Shown: positions 1 to 13,645 of the stretch, in pieces
Layout of the letters: every line of letters starts with the position of its first letter
How positions within the stretch are numbered: the stretch's first letter is position 1
DNA from: Actinoallomurus sp048498315
GTDB taxonomy: Bacteria; Actinomycetota; Actinomycetes; Streptosporangiales; Streptosporangiaceae
Length of the DNA: 64,000 bases
Reading direction: 5' to 3'
Assembly (NCBI GenBank): GCA_048498315.1
Contig: JBEHYF010000002.1
Coordinates: 1 to 64,000 of the forward strand
Position numbers and translations under genes: made by a program
The notes under the pieces: model-generated
The model's database searches: none
Told to the model about the DNA's origin: nothing
What the model saw: the letters and a program-made list of their open reading frames with translations, nothing else

Positions 1-1
1 C

Positions 2-425
2 GTCGCCTTCCGGCTGGAGACGTCCCGGCCCGACATGGTGGAGCGTCGCGCACACGACAGCCTCGACGCCTACCGCGTCAATCCCAGGCGGGAGTTCTTT
101 CGCGTCTCGGCGGACGGGGCGATCGAGGCGGTACGGCTCGCGGCCGTCGATCGTCGTCGCAGGCGAGATCACCATCGATTGGCTCCTCGGTGGCGAGGAG
201 CCCCACGCGTCAGTAGCGGCACGTCGGCGTGTGCTCGGCAACCTCCTGCGCGAGAGCCAACTGCGCCCCGTTCACTCCCCTGCCCGCGCCCGCCACACAG
301 TTCCTGCTCGACGGCAAGATCGGGTGCGGCCAGTCGCGGAGGTCCTGCACGTCCCCCGGAGAGGCTGCTGTCGTCTCCCGACGATGCCGACCTCGCCGGA
401 CAGGAGGCCGGTGTTCGCACCGTGA
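2..425 (+). pseudogene. Possible decayed coding region, unknown family
   Basis: No intact gene is visible in the first 675 bases. Frame 2 reads like coding sequence to about position 150 (for example DSLDAYRVNPRREFFRVSAD). Frame 3 then reads VVAGEITIDWLLGGEEP from about 150 to 240 and stays open to 425, where it looks non-coding. This pattern suggests the 3' part of a gene entering from outside the window with a frameshift near 150. I do not recognise the family. A clean intergenic region is also possible. Confidence 0.25.
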
Positions 426-675
426 CCCGCCCGCCGTCGCCGTCTCCTGCTCGATCCTCGGGCCTCACCGTCATCGGCCGTGTCAAGCTTTTCAGGAAGT
501 TCCGGACCGGCGTTTCTCGGACAGATGGACCGACCGAATCGGTGCATTGCCGGTGTACGCGACGATGTGCTTAATCTGTTGCCCGGACCAAAGGCATCGG
601 GAAGCACGCAGAATGCAACGACCTTCACATATCCGGCAAGAGCCATGCCGATCCCATCGCGAGCAGGGATAAGCC

Positions 676-1911
676 ATGGCGATCGACCACTCCAGCCGGG
701 GCGCCGATGAACTCGATGGCGTTGGAAAGAGCGACAAGCGACCCGGCCGGTCTCCTGGCTGCGACTCCCCCACCGACCGGCCGCAAGCGCCCGGATGTCC
801 GTCCAGCGACGAGGCCCGGCACCCGACCACGCAAACCGATGAAAAGCACGCCGACGTCGCCACCACGCCCACCGAATCCGGCAACGCCGATGACGCGCCG
901 ACGCCGGGGCAGATCGCACCAGGGCAACGCGTGCAAGATGCCGAGGCCGAGAACAAGGACGCCCCGGCCGAGGACCGCTGCGTATCACCGTTGGAACTGA
1001 TGCCATCACATCAGGGATTCGCAAACCTGGCCGAAGAGTTCGATTCACGCGCCAGAAGCCGCAAACTCGCCGAGCAGTACAACGCCACGGATACGGCCGC
1101 CGATCAGCGCGGTCCCGACGAGGAGGAGTCCGCAGACAAGGCCGGCAACCTATCCGCACCCCCGGTGACAAACAAGGTACAGACCGACTCCGCTGCAGCA
1201 ATTCTCGACGAGAAGTGCACCGATATTTTTGACGGGACACCGAGAAGCACAGAACCCGCGCCCCCAACACGAGGAGATCTCGACGAACGCGAGAACTTCA
1301 TTCGAAGTGATGCAGTCAATGCCGAGCAAATCGATAAGCCACACATTCGTGGCCGCATGCCCGATCTACGGACGAGCGTCTGGAATCGCTATCCAGGCGA
1401 TTACAATCCACCCGACCCTACAGAGGAACGGGCCATCGGCGAGCGCCGAGCTCCTTTCGAAGACCCCTCCACCTGGATAGATGACATCAACCCAGGATAC
1501 AGTCCGAACAGGCAAGATCGACAAACCAACTGCGCCGATTGCATGCGAGCGGTAGAACGTAACTGGCGAGGTGATTCGCAGGTTTCTGCCGGCATCAATG
1601 GGAACGGCGAGTTGAATGATCGCACCGAAGCATGGAGTGGCGAACGCTTTCAGCGGATGAGCATCTCCGAGATAGAGAAGCGCCTCACAGCCGGAGGGCA
1701 TGGCTCATCGGCCATGATCGGCGTGGACTGGCGCGGCGGTGGCGGCCACTACTTCAATGCGGTCAATCACAAGGGACAGGTACTTGCACTCGACGGACAG
1801 ACTGGAAAAACTGAGACATGGCCGCCCACCATCGACGGCCTTGGCTACGATGCTTCGATGATCACGTTCAGCGAAGCGATCGTTCGAGACCGAAAAGGAA
1901 AGGTCATTTGA
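676..1911 (+). CDS. Papain-fold (Tox-PL-like) polymorphic toxin
   Basis: A 411-residue protein. Residues 1 to about 270 are hydrophilic, rich in Asp, Glu, Pro and Ala, and probably disordered. Residues about 280-411 look like a papain-like toxin domain of the glutamine deamidase/peptidase class. The putative triad is Cys286 (in TNCADCMRAVE), His about 357 (GGHYFNAV) and Asp about 374 (LALDGQTG). The Cys-His-Asp order and spacing fit that family, whose members usually deamidate or cleave host proteins. No signal peptide, WXG100, LXG or RHS delivery domain is visible, which is unusual for a polymorphic toxin. The stop overlaps the next start (TGATG), as expected for a toxin/immunity pair. The stretch is clearly richer in A/T than its neighbours, which suggests transfer. 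The start at 676 is the first good ATG. Family assignment is from motifs only. Confidence 0.7.
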   Translation: MAIDHSSRGADELDGVGKSDKRPGRSPGCDSPTDRPQAPGCPSSDEARHPTTQTDEKHADVATTPTESGNADDAPTPGQIAPGQRVQDAEAENKDAPAEDRCVSPLELMPSHQGFANLAEEFDSRARSRKLAEQYNATDTAADQRGPDEEESADKAGNLSAPPVTNKVQTDSAAAILDEKCTDIFDGTPRSTEPAPPTRGDLDERENFIRSDAVNAEQIDKPHIRGRMPDLRTSVWNRYPGDYNPPDPTEERAIGERRAPFEDPSTWIDDINPGYSPNRQDRQTNCADCMRAVERNWRGDSQVSAGINGNGELNDRTEAWSGERFQRMSISEIEKRLTAGGHGSSAMIGVDWRGGGGHYFNAVNHKGQVLALDGQTGKTETWPPTIDGLGYDASMITFSEAIVRDRKGKVI

Positions 1912-2198
1912 TGGACACCGATGACGCGGTGCGCAAAGTGCGAACCGTACTGGCGCGCGATCTAGGAGATTCCTACGACGAGGATTCCGTCGAGCTCGAC
2001 ATCAGCGAGTTCCCCGGAGGTTGGCTGATTCTGCCGCGCACCGCCGGCGAGGATTCACCACGCAGAGGAGCGCCGGTCTTCACGGTTGACCGCCAAGACG
2101 GGGCGGTAAGGCGTTTTGCTTCAGCATTCCCGCCAAGTCGGATCATCGAACACTATGACCAGCTCAAAACCCAATATCCCAAACTAGTGGATAACTGA
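1911..2198 (+). CDS. Probable immunity protein for the upstream papain-fold toxin
   Basis: A 95-residue acidic protein beginning MDTDDAVRKVRTVLARDL. Its ATG overlaps the TGA of the toxin gene by one base (TGATG), so the two are translationally coupled. It has alternating hydrophobic segments (DSVELDISEFPGGWLI, APVFTVDRQDGAVRRF) that look like beta strands, then a C-terminal helix ending QYPKLVDN. This is like the SUKH or Imm families of cytosolic immunity proteins that respond to secreted toxins. I cannot name the exact family. The role is inferred from size, acidity and overlap with the toxin gene. Confidence 0.6.
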   Translation: MDTDDAVRKVRTVLARDLGDSYDEDSVELDISEFPGGWLILPRTAGEDSPRRGAPVFTVDRQDGAVRRFASAFPPSRIIEHYDQLKTQYPKLVDN

Positions 2199-2502
2199 TC
2201 GGAAACCACTCGAAAAAAGACCGTCGCAGGAGACCGTCCCGACCCGATGGTCCCGCTGTCGGCTCTGTACGAGCTCCCGCGCCTCCTCAACGACGTCACG
2301 GCCACCACGCCGTCGCCCGGGGATGGTCGAGGCGACGAGAAGGGCGTCCGCCTTGCCGATGCCGTGCCGGTGGGCTCCCCGGGAGGCCGCTGAACGCAAC
2401 GGGTGGGAACCGATCGCGTTTCAGATGCAGCCGCCGGAGTACTGGCTTCCGCAGTTGAAGAAGCGCCGGAAGAAGGGGTCGTGACCGCGGCCCGCCCGGC
2501 CG
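2199..2502. other. Convergent intergenic region
   Basis: This stretch lies between the plus-strand immunity gene and the minus-strand methylase. I see no convincing gene. A 71-codon minus-strand frame (2184-2399) has no supporting ribosome binding site or recognisable domain. There is no clear strong terminator hairpin. The early part is AT-richer, like the toxin genes, and the later part has the GC content of the methylase, so a transfer boundary may lie here. Confidence 0.4.
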
Positions 2503-5500
2503 TCAGAACAGCGCGCCGGGCGGACTGAACAGACCGTCGTCGACGCCCTCGCCGGAGTCTCGCGGGACCGGCTTGGCCGTCGCAGACGGCCCTTTCTTAC
2601 GGGGCTTCCTGTTGTGCAGGCCCTGCTTGACCTCTTGCTCGTAGCGGTAGTGGTTGAGGGCGAGCAGCTTGTCGAGCACGTCGTCGCGCGCCTGCGGCGA
2701 GATCGTGAACCGCACGCCCTGCCGGGTCTCGTGGAAGCCGTGGCCGAGATCGATCTTTCGCCACGACGGCAACGGTGCCGACGCCACCCGCGCCTCGTAC
2801 TCCCGGATCGCCGGCTCGCGCTCCTCATCCAGCGCGTAGGCCTCCCGCACCGCCTCGTCGACCTCGACGTGGATCTCCCGCAGCCGCACGATGTCCGCAT
2901 CGCGGTCGGCCGGATCGTTCACCCGGTTGTACAGCTTCGTCAGCCCAAGCCGCGTCCGCTCCATCACGGACCGCCGGAAAGAGTCCAGCTCCTCCCCCAC
3001 GCGGTCCATCCGCTCCGTCAGCGTCGGCTGCGCGAACGTCTCGAACCCGTCGGAGGGCGTATACCTTGAGTCGGTCCTCATGGTGGAGTTTCCCTTGATC
3101 GTCCACCAGAACCAATGCATCGCGCTCGACATCAGAGCCAAATCATCCGCACGGTCAGTTGCTACGATCACCACTTGCTCGCTCATGACCATGTCCGGGC
3201 CGACGAATTGGGGAAGCCCGGTTTTGCTGACACGCGCTATAGCGAGAACCTGAGGCAAATCCTTGACGGCGCGCAACATGGCCGGCGCTCGCTCAGCGTA
3301 CTGCCACCAGCGCTCCCGGCGAACCTTCCGGTTGTTCTTCTCCCGGAATGGCCGCACTTCTCGCTCGACTATAGCGAAGCAGTCCGGGTAGGTCCGTGCC
3401 ACGTCCTCGTCCCAGTCGTGGAAGTTGATGACCCAGCGGGTGGCGGATGCGTCCCATTCGGTGTTCAGGTCTTCGCCGTTGAGGTAGGGGAAGAGGACGT
3501 CCTTGTTGCGCGGATCCTTTTCGATGAGCGCCTGTGCCTGTTCGGGCTCCAGGATGAAGCCCGTTCCGAGGATGATGGAACCTTGGAATGACTGGCCCGC
3601 GTTGGCGGCCAGGCGGTGGGGGTCACCGGTCACGCGGGTCTGGGGGTCCAGCGACGCGGTGATGCCCGGCACCGTGCGGCCGTCGAGCACCGGCCTGTCC
3701 GCCTGGCCGCGATGACCTGCCCAGACCAGTGAGACCTCCAGCGAGGCCGTGCCGGGCCACGGCTGTGACTTGACGGCACGGTAGATGTTCCAGCCTCGGT
3801 CGAGGGCCTGGGCGAGACCGACCTCCCGGGTATCGCCCTGGCCGATGGTGTTGGTGGCGATGATGCCGACGCGGCCGTTGTTCGTGACCGACAGGTCGCG
3901 GAGGAAGAAGTAGGCGCACAGGTCGGCGCTGCCGCGGCGCTCACCGCCGATGGTGTGGACCAGGTACTCGCGCAGGTCGGCGCCGAGCGTCCCGGTGAGG
4001 CGCTGCCCGCCGACGAACGGCGGGTTGCCGACGACGGCGTCGAAGCCGCCTCGGCGCATGACCTCGGGGAACTCCAGGGACCAGTGCAGCGGCTTGATCG
4101 GCTCCTGGCGCGGCCCCTTCAGCCAGGTGTCGAGCTGCTTGCGCAGGGCGGCCTCGACCGGGGAGTCGTAGTGCTCGTGGGCGAGACGCTCGGCGGCTTC
4201 CGGGCGTACGGCGAGCTGGACCTTCTCCTCGATGGAGGTGAGCCTGCGGTCGAACGGCGTGAAGCCGTCATCGTCCTCGCGGACGGGCTCGGTGGCGGTG
4301 GCCAGGGCGGCGGCGCAGACGGCGTCGGCGACGATGCGGAGGCGGGCGGTCAGCTCCTCGGCCTCGTCGAGCTTCTTCTGCTTCTCGGCGATGCGGTCGA
4401 TGTCCTCGTCCGTGGTCGCCTCGATCTCCTCGCGCAGCTCCTGCACGCGCGTGAGCAGCGGGCCGACGATCTCGTCCATCGTGCCGGACAGGCGGGCGTT
4501 GAGGCGGTGTCCGCGCTCGGGGTCCAGGTGGAAGTTGACCACCTGCGCCTCGTCGAGCAGGCCCACCAGGGAGTCGCCGTGCCGGAGGGCGTGGTCGAGG
4601 AAGGTGAACGGCTTGTCGGCGGACAGCGTCTCGATCCACAGCGACAGCTTGGCCAGCTCGACGGCCATGTCGTCGCGGTCGACGCCGTAGACGCAGGAGG
4701 CGGCGACGCGCCGCTTGGCGACCTTCAGCAGGTCCTCGGGGTCGTGGTCGGGGCCGAGCAGTTCGAGCACGCCGGCCGGGATGCCGTCGCGTTCCCACGC
4801 CTGGACGAGGCGTTCGGCGACGTACCGGCAGGCCGACACGAGGAACGCGCCGGAGCCCATGGCCGGGTCGACGATGTTGAGGTCCAGCAGCTCGGCGGCC
4901 GGCCGGACCCGCCAGGCGTCCGGCTCGGCGCCCTGCGCAGGGCCGGGGTCGTGGCAGAGGGGGGCCAGGGTGTGCTCGACGACCTCCTCGGCCAGACGGC
5001 GCGGCGTGTAGTGGGTGCCGGTGGCGCGCCGGTCGCCGACCTGGGTGAACAGCACCGAACCGGCGGGGAAGACGGCCGGGTACCCGCGCAGGTCGCGGCG
5101 GAGCAGGCCGGCGAACGGCCGGACGCGCGCGGCGAGCGCGGCGTCGTTGTCGCAGGCGGAGTCGAGGTTGCCCAGCTCGCCGGCGTCCGGGACGTGCGCG
5201 AGGGCCTTTTCGAGCTGCTTCGGGGTGGCGTCGCACTCCTTCTTCAGCCAGGCCAGGAAGGACGCGCGGCCCTTGGCGTACTCCTCCTCGACGCGGGCGA
5301 GCGGGAGTTCCGGCTCCAGCTTGCCGATCAGGCCGGCGTACGGCTCGGCGACCTTGAGGCAGGAGAACTCCAGCAGGCCCTCGTAGACGTGGCCGATCTG
5401 CTCGACGCCCAGGCCCTTGTACGAGAGGCGTTCGGCGGCGTCGCGGTCCCGGCCTGCGCGGGCCGGCATACGGCGGCGGGCGTCGTGGTGCAGGATGAGC

Positions 5501-6659
5501 AGCGCGTCGAGGATCTCGTGCACGACGCGGTCGGTGACGGCGGCACGGGTCAGCCAGGGGAAGGTGGCCGGGTCGAACAGGGAGCCGCCGTACGCGGGGA
5601 TGCGCAGGTCGGGGTGCTCGCTGCCGCCGTGCACGGCGCGGAAGAGCGCCAGCAGCCGGAACCACGCGGCCGAGCGGCGGTCGCCGACCTCGTCGCCGTA
5701 CCGGTGGTGATCCTCCTCCAGCCGGTCGTACAGGCCGCCGACGGAGTAGGAGCCGGCGTACAGCGGGTCGCCGACCGGCAGCAGCTCCTGCTCCTCGGCG
5801 TACAGCAGGAAGACCAGCCGCATGAGCACGGTGAGCGCGCCGCGGTAGATCTCGCGCTCGGTGACGCCGGCCAGCAGCGCACCGCCCGACTCGCGGTCGA
5901 GGCGGGCCAGCTCACCGACCAGCAGCTCGACGGCCTGCCGCACCTGGCGGCCGAGCGTGTCGGTGACCTGCGTGTTCGCCTCGGCGCTGCGGGCGAACAG
6001 GGCGGCGGGGCTGTCGGACCAGGAGCCGTCGGGGCGGTGCGGCGGCGCCAGGGAGCGGCGGGCGTCGAGCAGGGTGGCGAACGCGCGCAGCAGCAGCGGC
6101 TCTTCCAGCCACAGATCGGCGTCGAACACGCCGACGGAGGTGGCCTCCTGCGGGCGGGCGTGCACGAGCGCCCAGAGCCGCCCGTTGGTGACCAGGGCGA
6201 CCGGCACGCCGGTCTCGCGGCACAGCGCGGCCGCCCGGTCGACGGGTGCGGGCTCGTCGCCGTGCCCGCGGGTGAGGGCTCGGTTCCAGCCGTACCGGTA
6301 GCAGAACAGGCGCATGGCGCGGCCGTCCGGCCCGGGCCCGTACACGACCTGGTCGGGTGCGGGGCGTCCGCGCAGGGCGGGCACGGTCGCGCCGTCGGCG
6401 ATCTCGCGCGCGGGGATGCGCAGCAGCTCGTGCAGGATCAGGTCGCACCAGGCGGGCAGCAGCAGGTCGGGGGCCTCCTGCACCTCGCCCCACGCCTGCC
6501 GCACCCGGTCGCGTACGGCGTCGGGAACGGTGTCCAGGCCGTTACGGAACGCCTCGGTGAGTACCGGAAGGGCGAGGAACGGCCCGTCGGGGCGGAGCAG
6601 CCGCAGCCACTCGGCATGCTGCTCGGCGGGGCTTTGACCAGGGCGGCGGCGCGGGGGCA

Positions 6660-6660
<1 letters not shown>
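2503..6660 (-). CDS. Eco57I-class N6-adenine DNA methylase with long N-terminal extension
   Basis: A 1385-residue protein starting MPPRRRPGQSPAEQHAEW. It carries the S-adenosylmethionine motif DPAMGSGAFLVSA near residue 602 and the catalytic NPPF motif (VVGNPPFVGG) near residue 878, typical of gamma-class N6-adenine methylases of the Eco57I/BREX PglX/DISARM DrmMI type. Residues about 80-190 contain PVALVTNGRLWALVHA, resembling the tail of a type I R N-terminal nuclease-like fold, but I see no clear D...ExK catalytic set. A coiled segment of about 50 residues (VQELREEIEATTDEDIDRI) lies between the two methylase motifs, and a helical region follows to the C-terminus. The ATG overlaps the TGA of the upstream helicase gene (TGATG), so the two are co-translated. 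The likely role is marking host DNA, or restriction with the helicase. The length is at the upper end for DrmMI or PglX. Confidence 0.85.
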
Positions 6661-9836
<3,176 letters not shown>

Positions 9837-9953
9837 CCCATCAGTGTGCGGCACGGGCTTCGCCCGTCGTGTCATCACCGTCGCAATCCGTGGCTCACGT
9901 CCTACCATGAATTGCTGACAAAACATGCAGACACCGGGCGAAGGGACCTCGCC
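9837..9953. promoter_or_regulatory. Divergent promoter region between helicase/methylase and UvrD-like genes
   Basis: A gap of 117 bases separates the start of the leftward helicase gene from the rightward UvrD-like gene. It must carry promoters for both. It is locally AT-richer (around 9905-9935), but I could not fix clear -35/-10 pairs. A purine-rich ribosome binding site (GAAGGGA, 9940-9946) precedes the GTG at 9954. Confidence 0.4.
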
Positions 9954-12041
9954 GTGGCGCATCTGGTCATCGACCACGAGTTCCTGCCGGAGTACGGGAA
10001 GCTCGACAAGGCGATCCAGCGGCGCGTGTACGAGGCGATCAGCAAGTTCAGCGAGGACAGCACCCGGGCCGGCATCCACCTCGAACCGCTGGCCGGTGCC
10101 CGCGACCCGCGGGTGCGTACGTTCCGGGTCGATCAGGACCGGCGCGCGGTCGTCCTCGCGCTCGGCGACCAGACGTACTACCTGCTCACCGTCAAGAAGC
10201 ACGACAAGGCCTACGCCTACGCGGTCAGCCGCAGGTTCACCGTCAACCAGGCCATCGGCACCATCGAGGTACGCGACCAGCAGGGCATCGAGGCGATCGA
10301 GCCCGCGCTGGAGAAGATCTCGCAGACGACCGGCGAGCGGCTCTTCGACGGCGTCGGCGACAAGGACCTGACCCGGCTCGGCGTCGACGACAACGTGCGC
10401 ACCATCGCGCGCCTGCTGACCAGCGAGGCGCACCTTGAGGCGATGGAGAAGATGATCCCCGAACCGCAGTACGTGGCGCTGCTCGCGCTGGCGCAGGGGA
10501 TGACCGTCGACCAGGCGTGGGCGGAGGTGGCGGCGTGCCTGCCTCCGGAGGCGGAACCCGAGCCGGTTCACCCGGACGACCTGGTCACCGCGGTTCGCCG
10601 CACGCCCGGCCAGGCGGTGTTCGTGAGCGGGCCGGACGAGCTGCGGGACATCCTGGATCACCCGTTCGACACCTGGCGGATCTTCCTGCACCCGCGCCAG
10701 CGCAGGCTCGCGCTGCGTGACTCCTACTCCGGTCCGTTCCAGGTGACGGGGGGCGCCGGAACCGGGAAGACGGTGACGGCGCTGCACCGGGCCAGGCACC
10801 TGGCGACGCGCAACAGCGGTGCCCGGGTGCTGCTGACGACGTTCACGAAGGCGCTCGCCGCGTCGCTGCGCCGCCAGCTCGCCCTGCTCGTCGACGACCC
10901 GGCGGTGCTGGACCGGATCGAGGTCACCAACGTCGACGCGCTCGCGCGGCGGATCGTCGGCGGGCGCCGCAGGCCGCAGCTCGCCGGAGCGCACGAGCTG
11001 TCCGCGCTGTGGGAGAAGGCCGCGGAGGGCACGCCGTTCTCCGCGGCGTTCCTGGAGCGCGAATGGGACCAGGTGGTCCTCGCGCAGGACATCACGTCCG
11101 AGGCGGCGTACGTGGCGTGCGAGCGGCCCGGCCGGGGCAGGGCGCTGCCCGCCGCCCGCCGGCCCGCCGCCTGGGCCGCGATGACGTGGGTGACCGGCGA
11201 GCTGGACCGTCAGGGCAAGTCGACCTTCCGGCAGCTCGTGAACGAGGCCGCCCACCTCGTCCGTGAATCGCGGCGGCCGCTGTACGACCACGTGATCGTG
11301 GACGAGGCGCAGGACCTGCACCCGGCGCAGTGGCGGCTGCTGCGCGCGATCGTGCCGCCCGGCCGGGACGACCTGTTCATCGTCGGCGACCCGCATCAGC
11401 GCATCTACGACAACCGCGTGTCGCTGGAGAGCCTCGGCATCAAGGTCCGCGGGCGCAGCGAGAAACTCAAGATCAATTATCGGACCACGCAGGAGATCCT
11501 CGCCTGGGCCGTGCCGTGCCTCGGCCTCGACCCGGTCGTCGGCCTCGACGACGCGGCGGACAGCCTCGACGGCTACCGCTCCCCCATGCACGGCCGCCGG
11601 CCGGAGGTGCGCGGGTATGACGACCGGGACGCCGAGCTGGCCGGCCTCGTGGCGCAGGTCCGCGGCTGGCTGGACGCCGGCGTCGAACCGGCCGCCATCG
11701 GCGTGGCCGCGCGCTCGACCCGGATCGCCGACGCGGCGCGGTCGGCGCTGAGCGCAGCCGGGATGAAGGCCGCCTCGCTCACCAGCACGACGGCCGCCGT
11801 GCGCGTGGGCACGATGCACAAGATGAAGGGCCTTGAGTTCCGCTGCGTGGCCGTCATCGGCGTCGACGACGGGATCGTGCCGGCCCGCGCCGCCGTCACG
11901 CCGTACGAGGAGGATCCCAAGGCGCACGCGCAGGATCTGCAGCGGGAACGCTGCCTGCTGTTCGTCGCCTGCACCCGCGCGCGGGATCATCTGTACGTCT
12001 CGCACACCTTCCCGGCCGGCGAGTTCCTGCCGCGCCGATGA
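9954..12041 (+). CDS. UvrD/Rep-family helicase with RelE/ParE-like N-terminal domain
   Basis: A 695-residue protein from a GTG preceded by GAAGGGA. Residues 1 to about 90 (HEFLPEYGKLDKAIQRRVYE, then RVDQDRRAVVLALGDQTYYL) have the layout of RelE/ParE-superfamily folds. Superfamily 1 helicase motifs follow: Walker A GGAGTGKTVTAL (about 266), DEAQDLHPAQW (about 450), NYRTTQEIL (about 507), TMHKMKGLEF (about 621) and ACTRARDHLYVSHT near the end. It is divergent from the helicase/methylase pair and immediately upstream of Wadjet, so a defence role is likely but not proven. The N-terminal module may bind nucleic acid or a ribosome rather than cut RNA; no RelE catalytic set is obvious to me. Confidence 0.8.
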   Translation: MAHLVIDHEFLPEYGKLDKAIQRRVYEAISKFSEDSTRAGIHLEPLAGARDPRVRTFRVDQDRRAVVLALGDQTYYLLTVKKHDKAYAYAVSRRFTVNQAIGTIEVRDQQGIEAIEPALEKISQTTGERLFDGVGDKDLTRLGVDDNVRTIARLLTSEAHLEAMEKMIPEPQYVALLALAQGMTVDQAWAEVAACLPPEAEPEPVHPDDLVTAVRRTPGQAVFVSGPDELRDILDHPFDTWRIFLHPRQRRLALRDSYSGPFQVTGGAGTGKTVTALHRARHLATRNSGARVLLTTFTKALAASLRRQLALLVDDPAVLDRIEVTNVDALARRIVGGRRRPQLAGAHELSALWEKAAEGTPFSAAFLEREWDQVVLAQDITSEAAYVACERPGRGRALPAARRPAAWAAMTWVTGELDRQGKSTFRQLVNEAAHLVRESRRPLYDHVIVDEAQDLHPAQWRLLRAIVPPGRDDLFIVGDPHQRIYDNRVSLESLGIKVRGRSEKLKINYRTTQEILAWAVPCLGLDPVVGLDDAADSLDGYRSPMHGRRPEVRGYDDRDAELAGLVAQVRGWLDAGVEPAAIGVAARSTRIADAARSALSAAGMKAASLTSTTAAVRVGTMHKMKGLEFRCVAVIGVDDGIVPARAAVTPYEEDPKAHAQDLQRERCLLFVACTRARDHLYVSHTFPAGEFLPRR

Positions 12042-12102
12042 CACCGGCATCCGGCGCGTTACGCCACGAAGCGTCACCGCGGCTTGGGAGGATGGCGGGG
12101 AG

Positions 12103-13617
12103 ATGAGTGAGCAGGAACTCCCCGAGCAGCCCGAGGGGCCCGATCTGTGGGCGGCGTCGCTGCCCGGGCAGGTCATGGTGCCCGCCTACCTGGTATCGCG
12201 GTACGCGGCACAGTACCGGGTGATCGTCGACGTGCTGCTTGACGCCCAGGACACCCGGCTCACCGGGATGTCGTACGACGAGATCGACGACGCCGTCCGG
12301 CGGCGGGTGCGCGCGCTGCTGCCGCCCGACGCGGCGGAGCGGCTGCTGTCCGATCCGGGGTTCGCCCTGGAGGCCCGGCTGCAGCAGCTGGTGAACTGGC
12401 GGGCGGCGACGCGCTGGCAGGAACCGGCGCGCAGCGGTGAAGACTTCCTGCGGCGCCGCGACCGGTATCAGCTCACACCGGCGGCCGCGCGGCTGCACGC
12501 CTTCTGGTCCGAGACCGGCGACGCCGACGAGGACGCGGGTGATCTCACCCTCGCGCCCCGCGCCATCCACGATCGCCTCGCGGCCTTCCGCGCCGCCGTG
12601 GCGCAGGAGCGGTACCCGGCGGCCGCCAACGAATTCCAGCAGGTGATCACGCTGCACCGGGCGATGGCACGGGCGGCCCGATCGTGGCAGCGGACCCTCG
12701 CGCACAACCTGTCCGGGGTGCCGGACGAGGCCAAGCAGGATCGCGTGTGGCGCACGCTGCAGTCGTACGTGGCGATGTGGGGCGAGCAGGTCGACGTGTT
12801 CAGCCCCCGCATCGCCGGCCTGATCGATGCGGCTCCCGCCGACGACGTGTGGCGGGCCTGCGTGCGCGGCGGCCTCGCCGACCAGGGCGACGACGCCATG
12901 GTCGAGGCGCAGGTGGAGCGATGGAAGCACACCTGGGACGCGCTGCGTACCTGGTTCGGCGGTCCGGACGGCCAGGCGCGGCGGCTGCGCCGGCAGCTCC
13001 GCGACGTGATCGCGCCCTGGGCGCGCAACACGCACTTCCTGATGGAGGCGGGCGGCGCGGTGACGCGGCGCGCCGAGCTGATCGAGCTGGCGCGGGTGAT
13101 CGAGAGCGCCGAGACGGACGAAGAGGCCTGGCGGATCTGGGACACCGCCGTGGGCGCGTTCGCCGCACGGCATCTGCTGCTCCTCGCCGACGGGCCCGAC
13201 GACGCCGCCGAGCGCTGGGCCGATGCCCCGCCCGCTCCGGTGACGGCACGCTTCCGCGAGCAGGGGCACCGTTCGATGGTAGGCCGCCGGCCCAAGAAGG
13301 CGGACTACGCCGCCGGGCGCGAGGCCGCACGGCGCAGGCGACTGGAGTATCGGGCCGCCCGGTCGGAGGCCGAGGCGTCGCTGCGGCAGCGCTCGGGGAC
13401 GCGCATGTCCGGCTGGGGCGATCTCACGGCGGCCGAGTTCGATCTCCTGCTCGAACTGATCGGCACCGCACGGCGGGCGGCGGCCGGCGAGGCCGTCACT
13501 CACGACGGCCGCTGGTGGATCCGGCTGCGCGAGCCCGCCGGCACGACGGCCATCCGCTGCCCGGCCGGGGTCTTCGTCACGACCGACTGGCGGTTCGAAC
13601 TGGAGCCCGCCCGGTGA
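12103..13617 (+). CDS. jetA: Wadjet type II subunit JetA (DUF2397, TIGR02677 family)
   Basis: A 504-residue protein from the ATG at 12103, preceded by a GGAGG-like site. The sequence fits the DUF2397/TIGR02677 family: an N-terminal winged-helix-like region (PAYLVSRYAAQYRVIVDVLL), a long helical middle (residues about 150-380) and a conserved C-terminal domain (LTAAEFDLLLELIGTARR). In Wadjet complexes this subunit is the kleisin-like, MukF-related bridge that links the SMC heads. Wadjet recognises and cleaves closed circular DNA such as plasmids. It is the first gene of a tight four-gene operon with jetB, jetC and jetD. The order DUF2397-DUF2398-SMC-DUF2399 is diagnostic of type II. Confidence 0.88.
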   Translation: MSEQELPEQPEGPDLWAASLPGQVMVPAYLVSRYAAQYRVIVDVLLDAQDTRLTGMSYDEIDDAVRRRVRALLPPDAAERLLSDPGFALEARLQQLVNWRAATRWQEPARSGEDFLRRRDRYQLTPAAARLHAFWSETGDADEDAGDLTLAPRAIHDRLAAFRAAVAQERYPAAANEFQQVITLHRAMARAARSWQRTLAHNLSGVPDEAKQDRVWRTLQSYVAMWGEQVDVFSPRIAGLIDAAPADDVWRACVRGGLADQGDDAMVEAQVERWKHTWDALRTWFGGPDGQARRLRRQLRDVIAPWARNTHFLMEAGGAVTRRAELIELARVIESAETDEEAWRIWDTAVGAFAARHLLLLADGPDDAAERWADAPPAPVTARFREQGHRSMVGRRPKKADYAAGREAARRRRLEYRAARSEAEASLRQRSGTRMSGWGDLTAAEFDLLLELIGTARRAAAGEAVTHDGRWWIRLREPAGTTAIRCPAGVFVTTDWRFELEPAR

Positions 13618-13645
13618 ACGGCCGGGTCACTCCCTGGAGCGCTCG

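Noticed and set aside
2421..2520. Possible short cysteine-containing peptide on the minus strand ending NCGSQYSGGCI
   Set aside because: No start codon or ribosome binding site is found near it, and the open frame is a continuation of an antisense-like frame within the methylase gene. The sequence is intriguing but unsupported as a peptide precursor.
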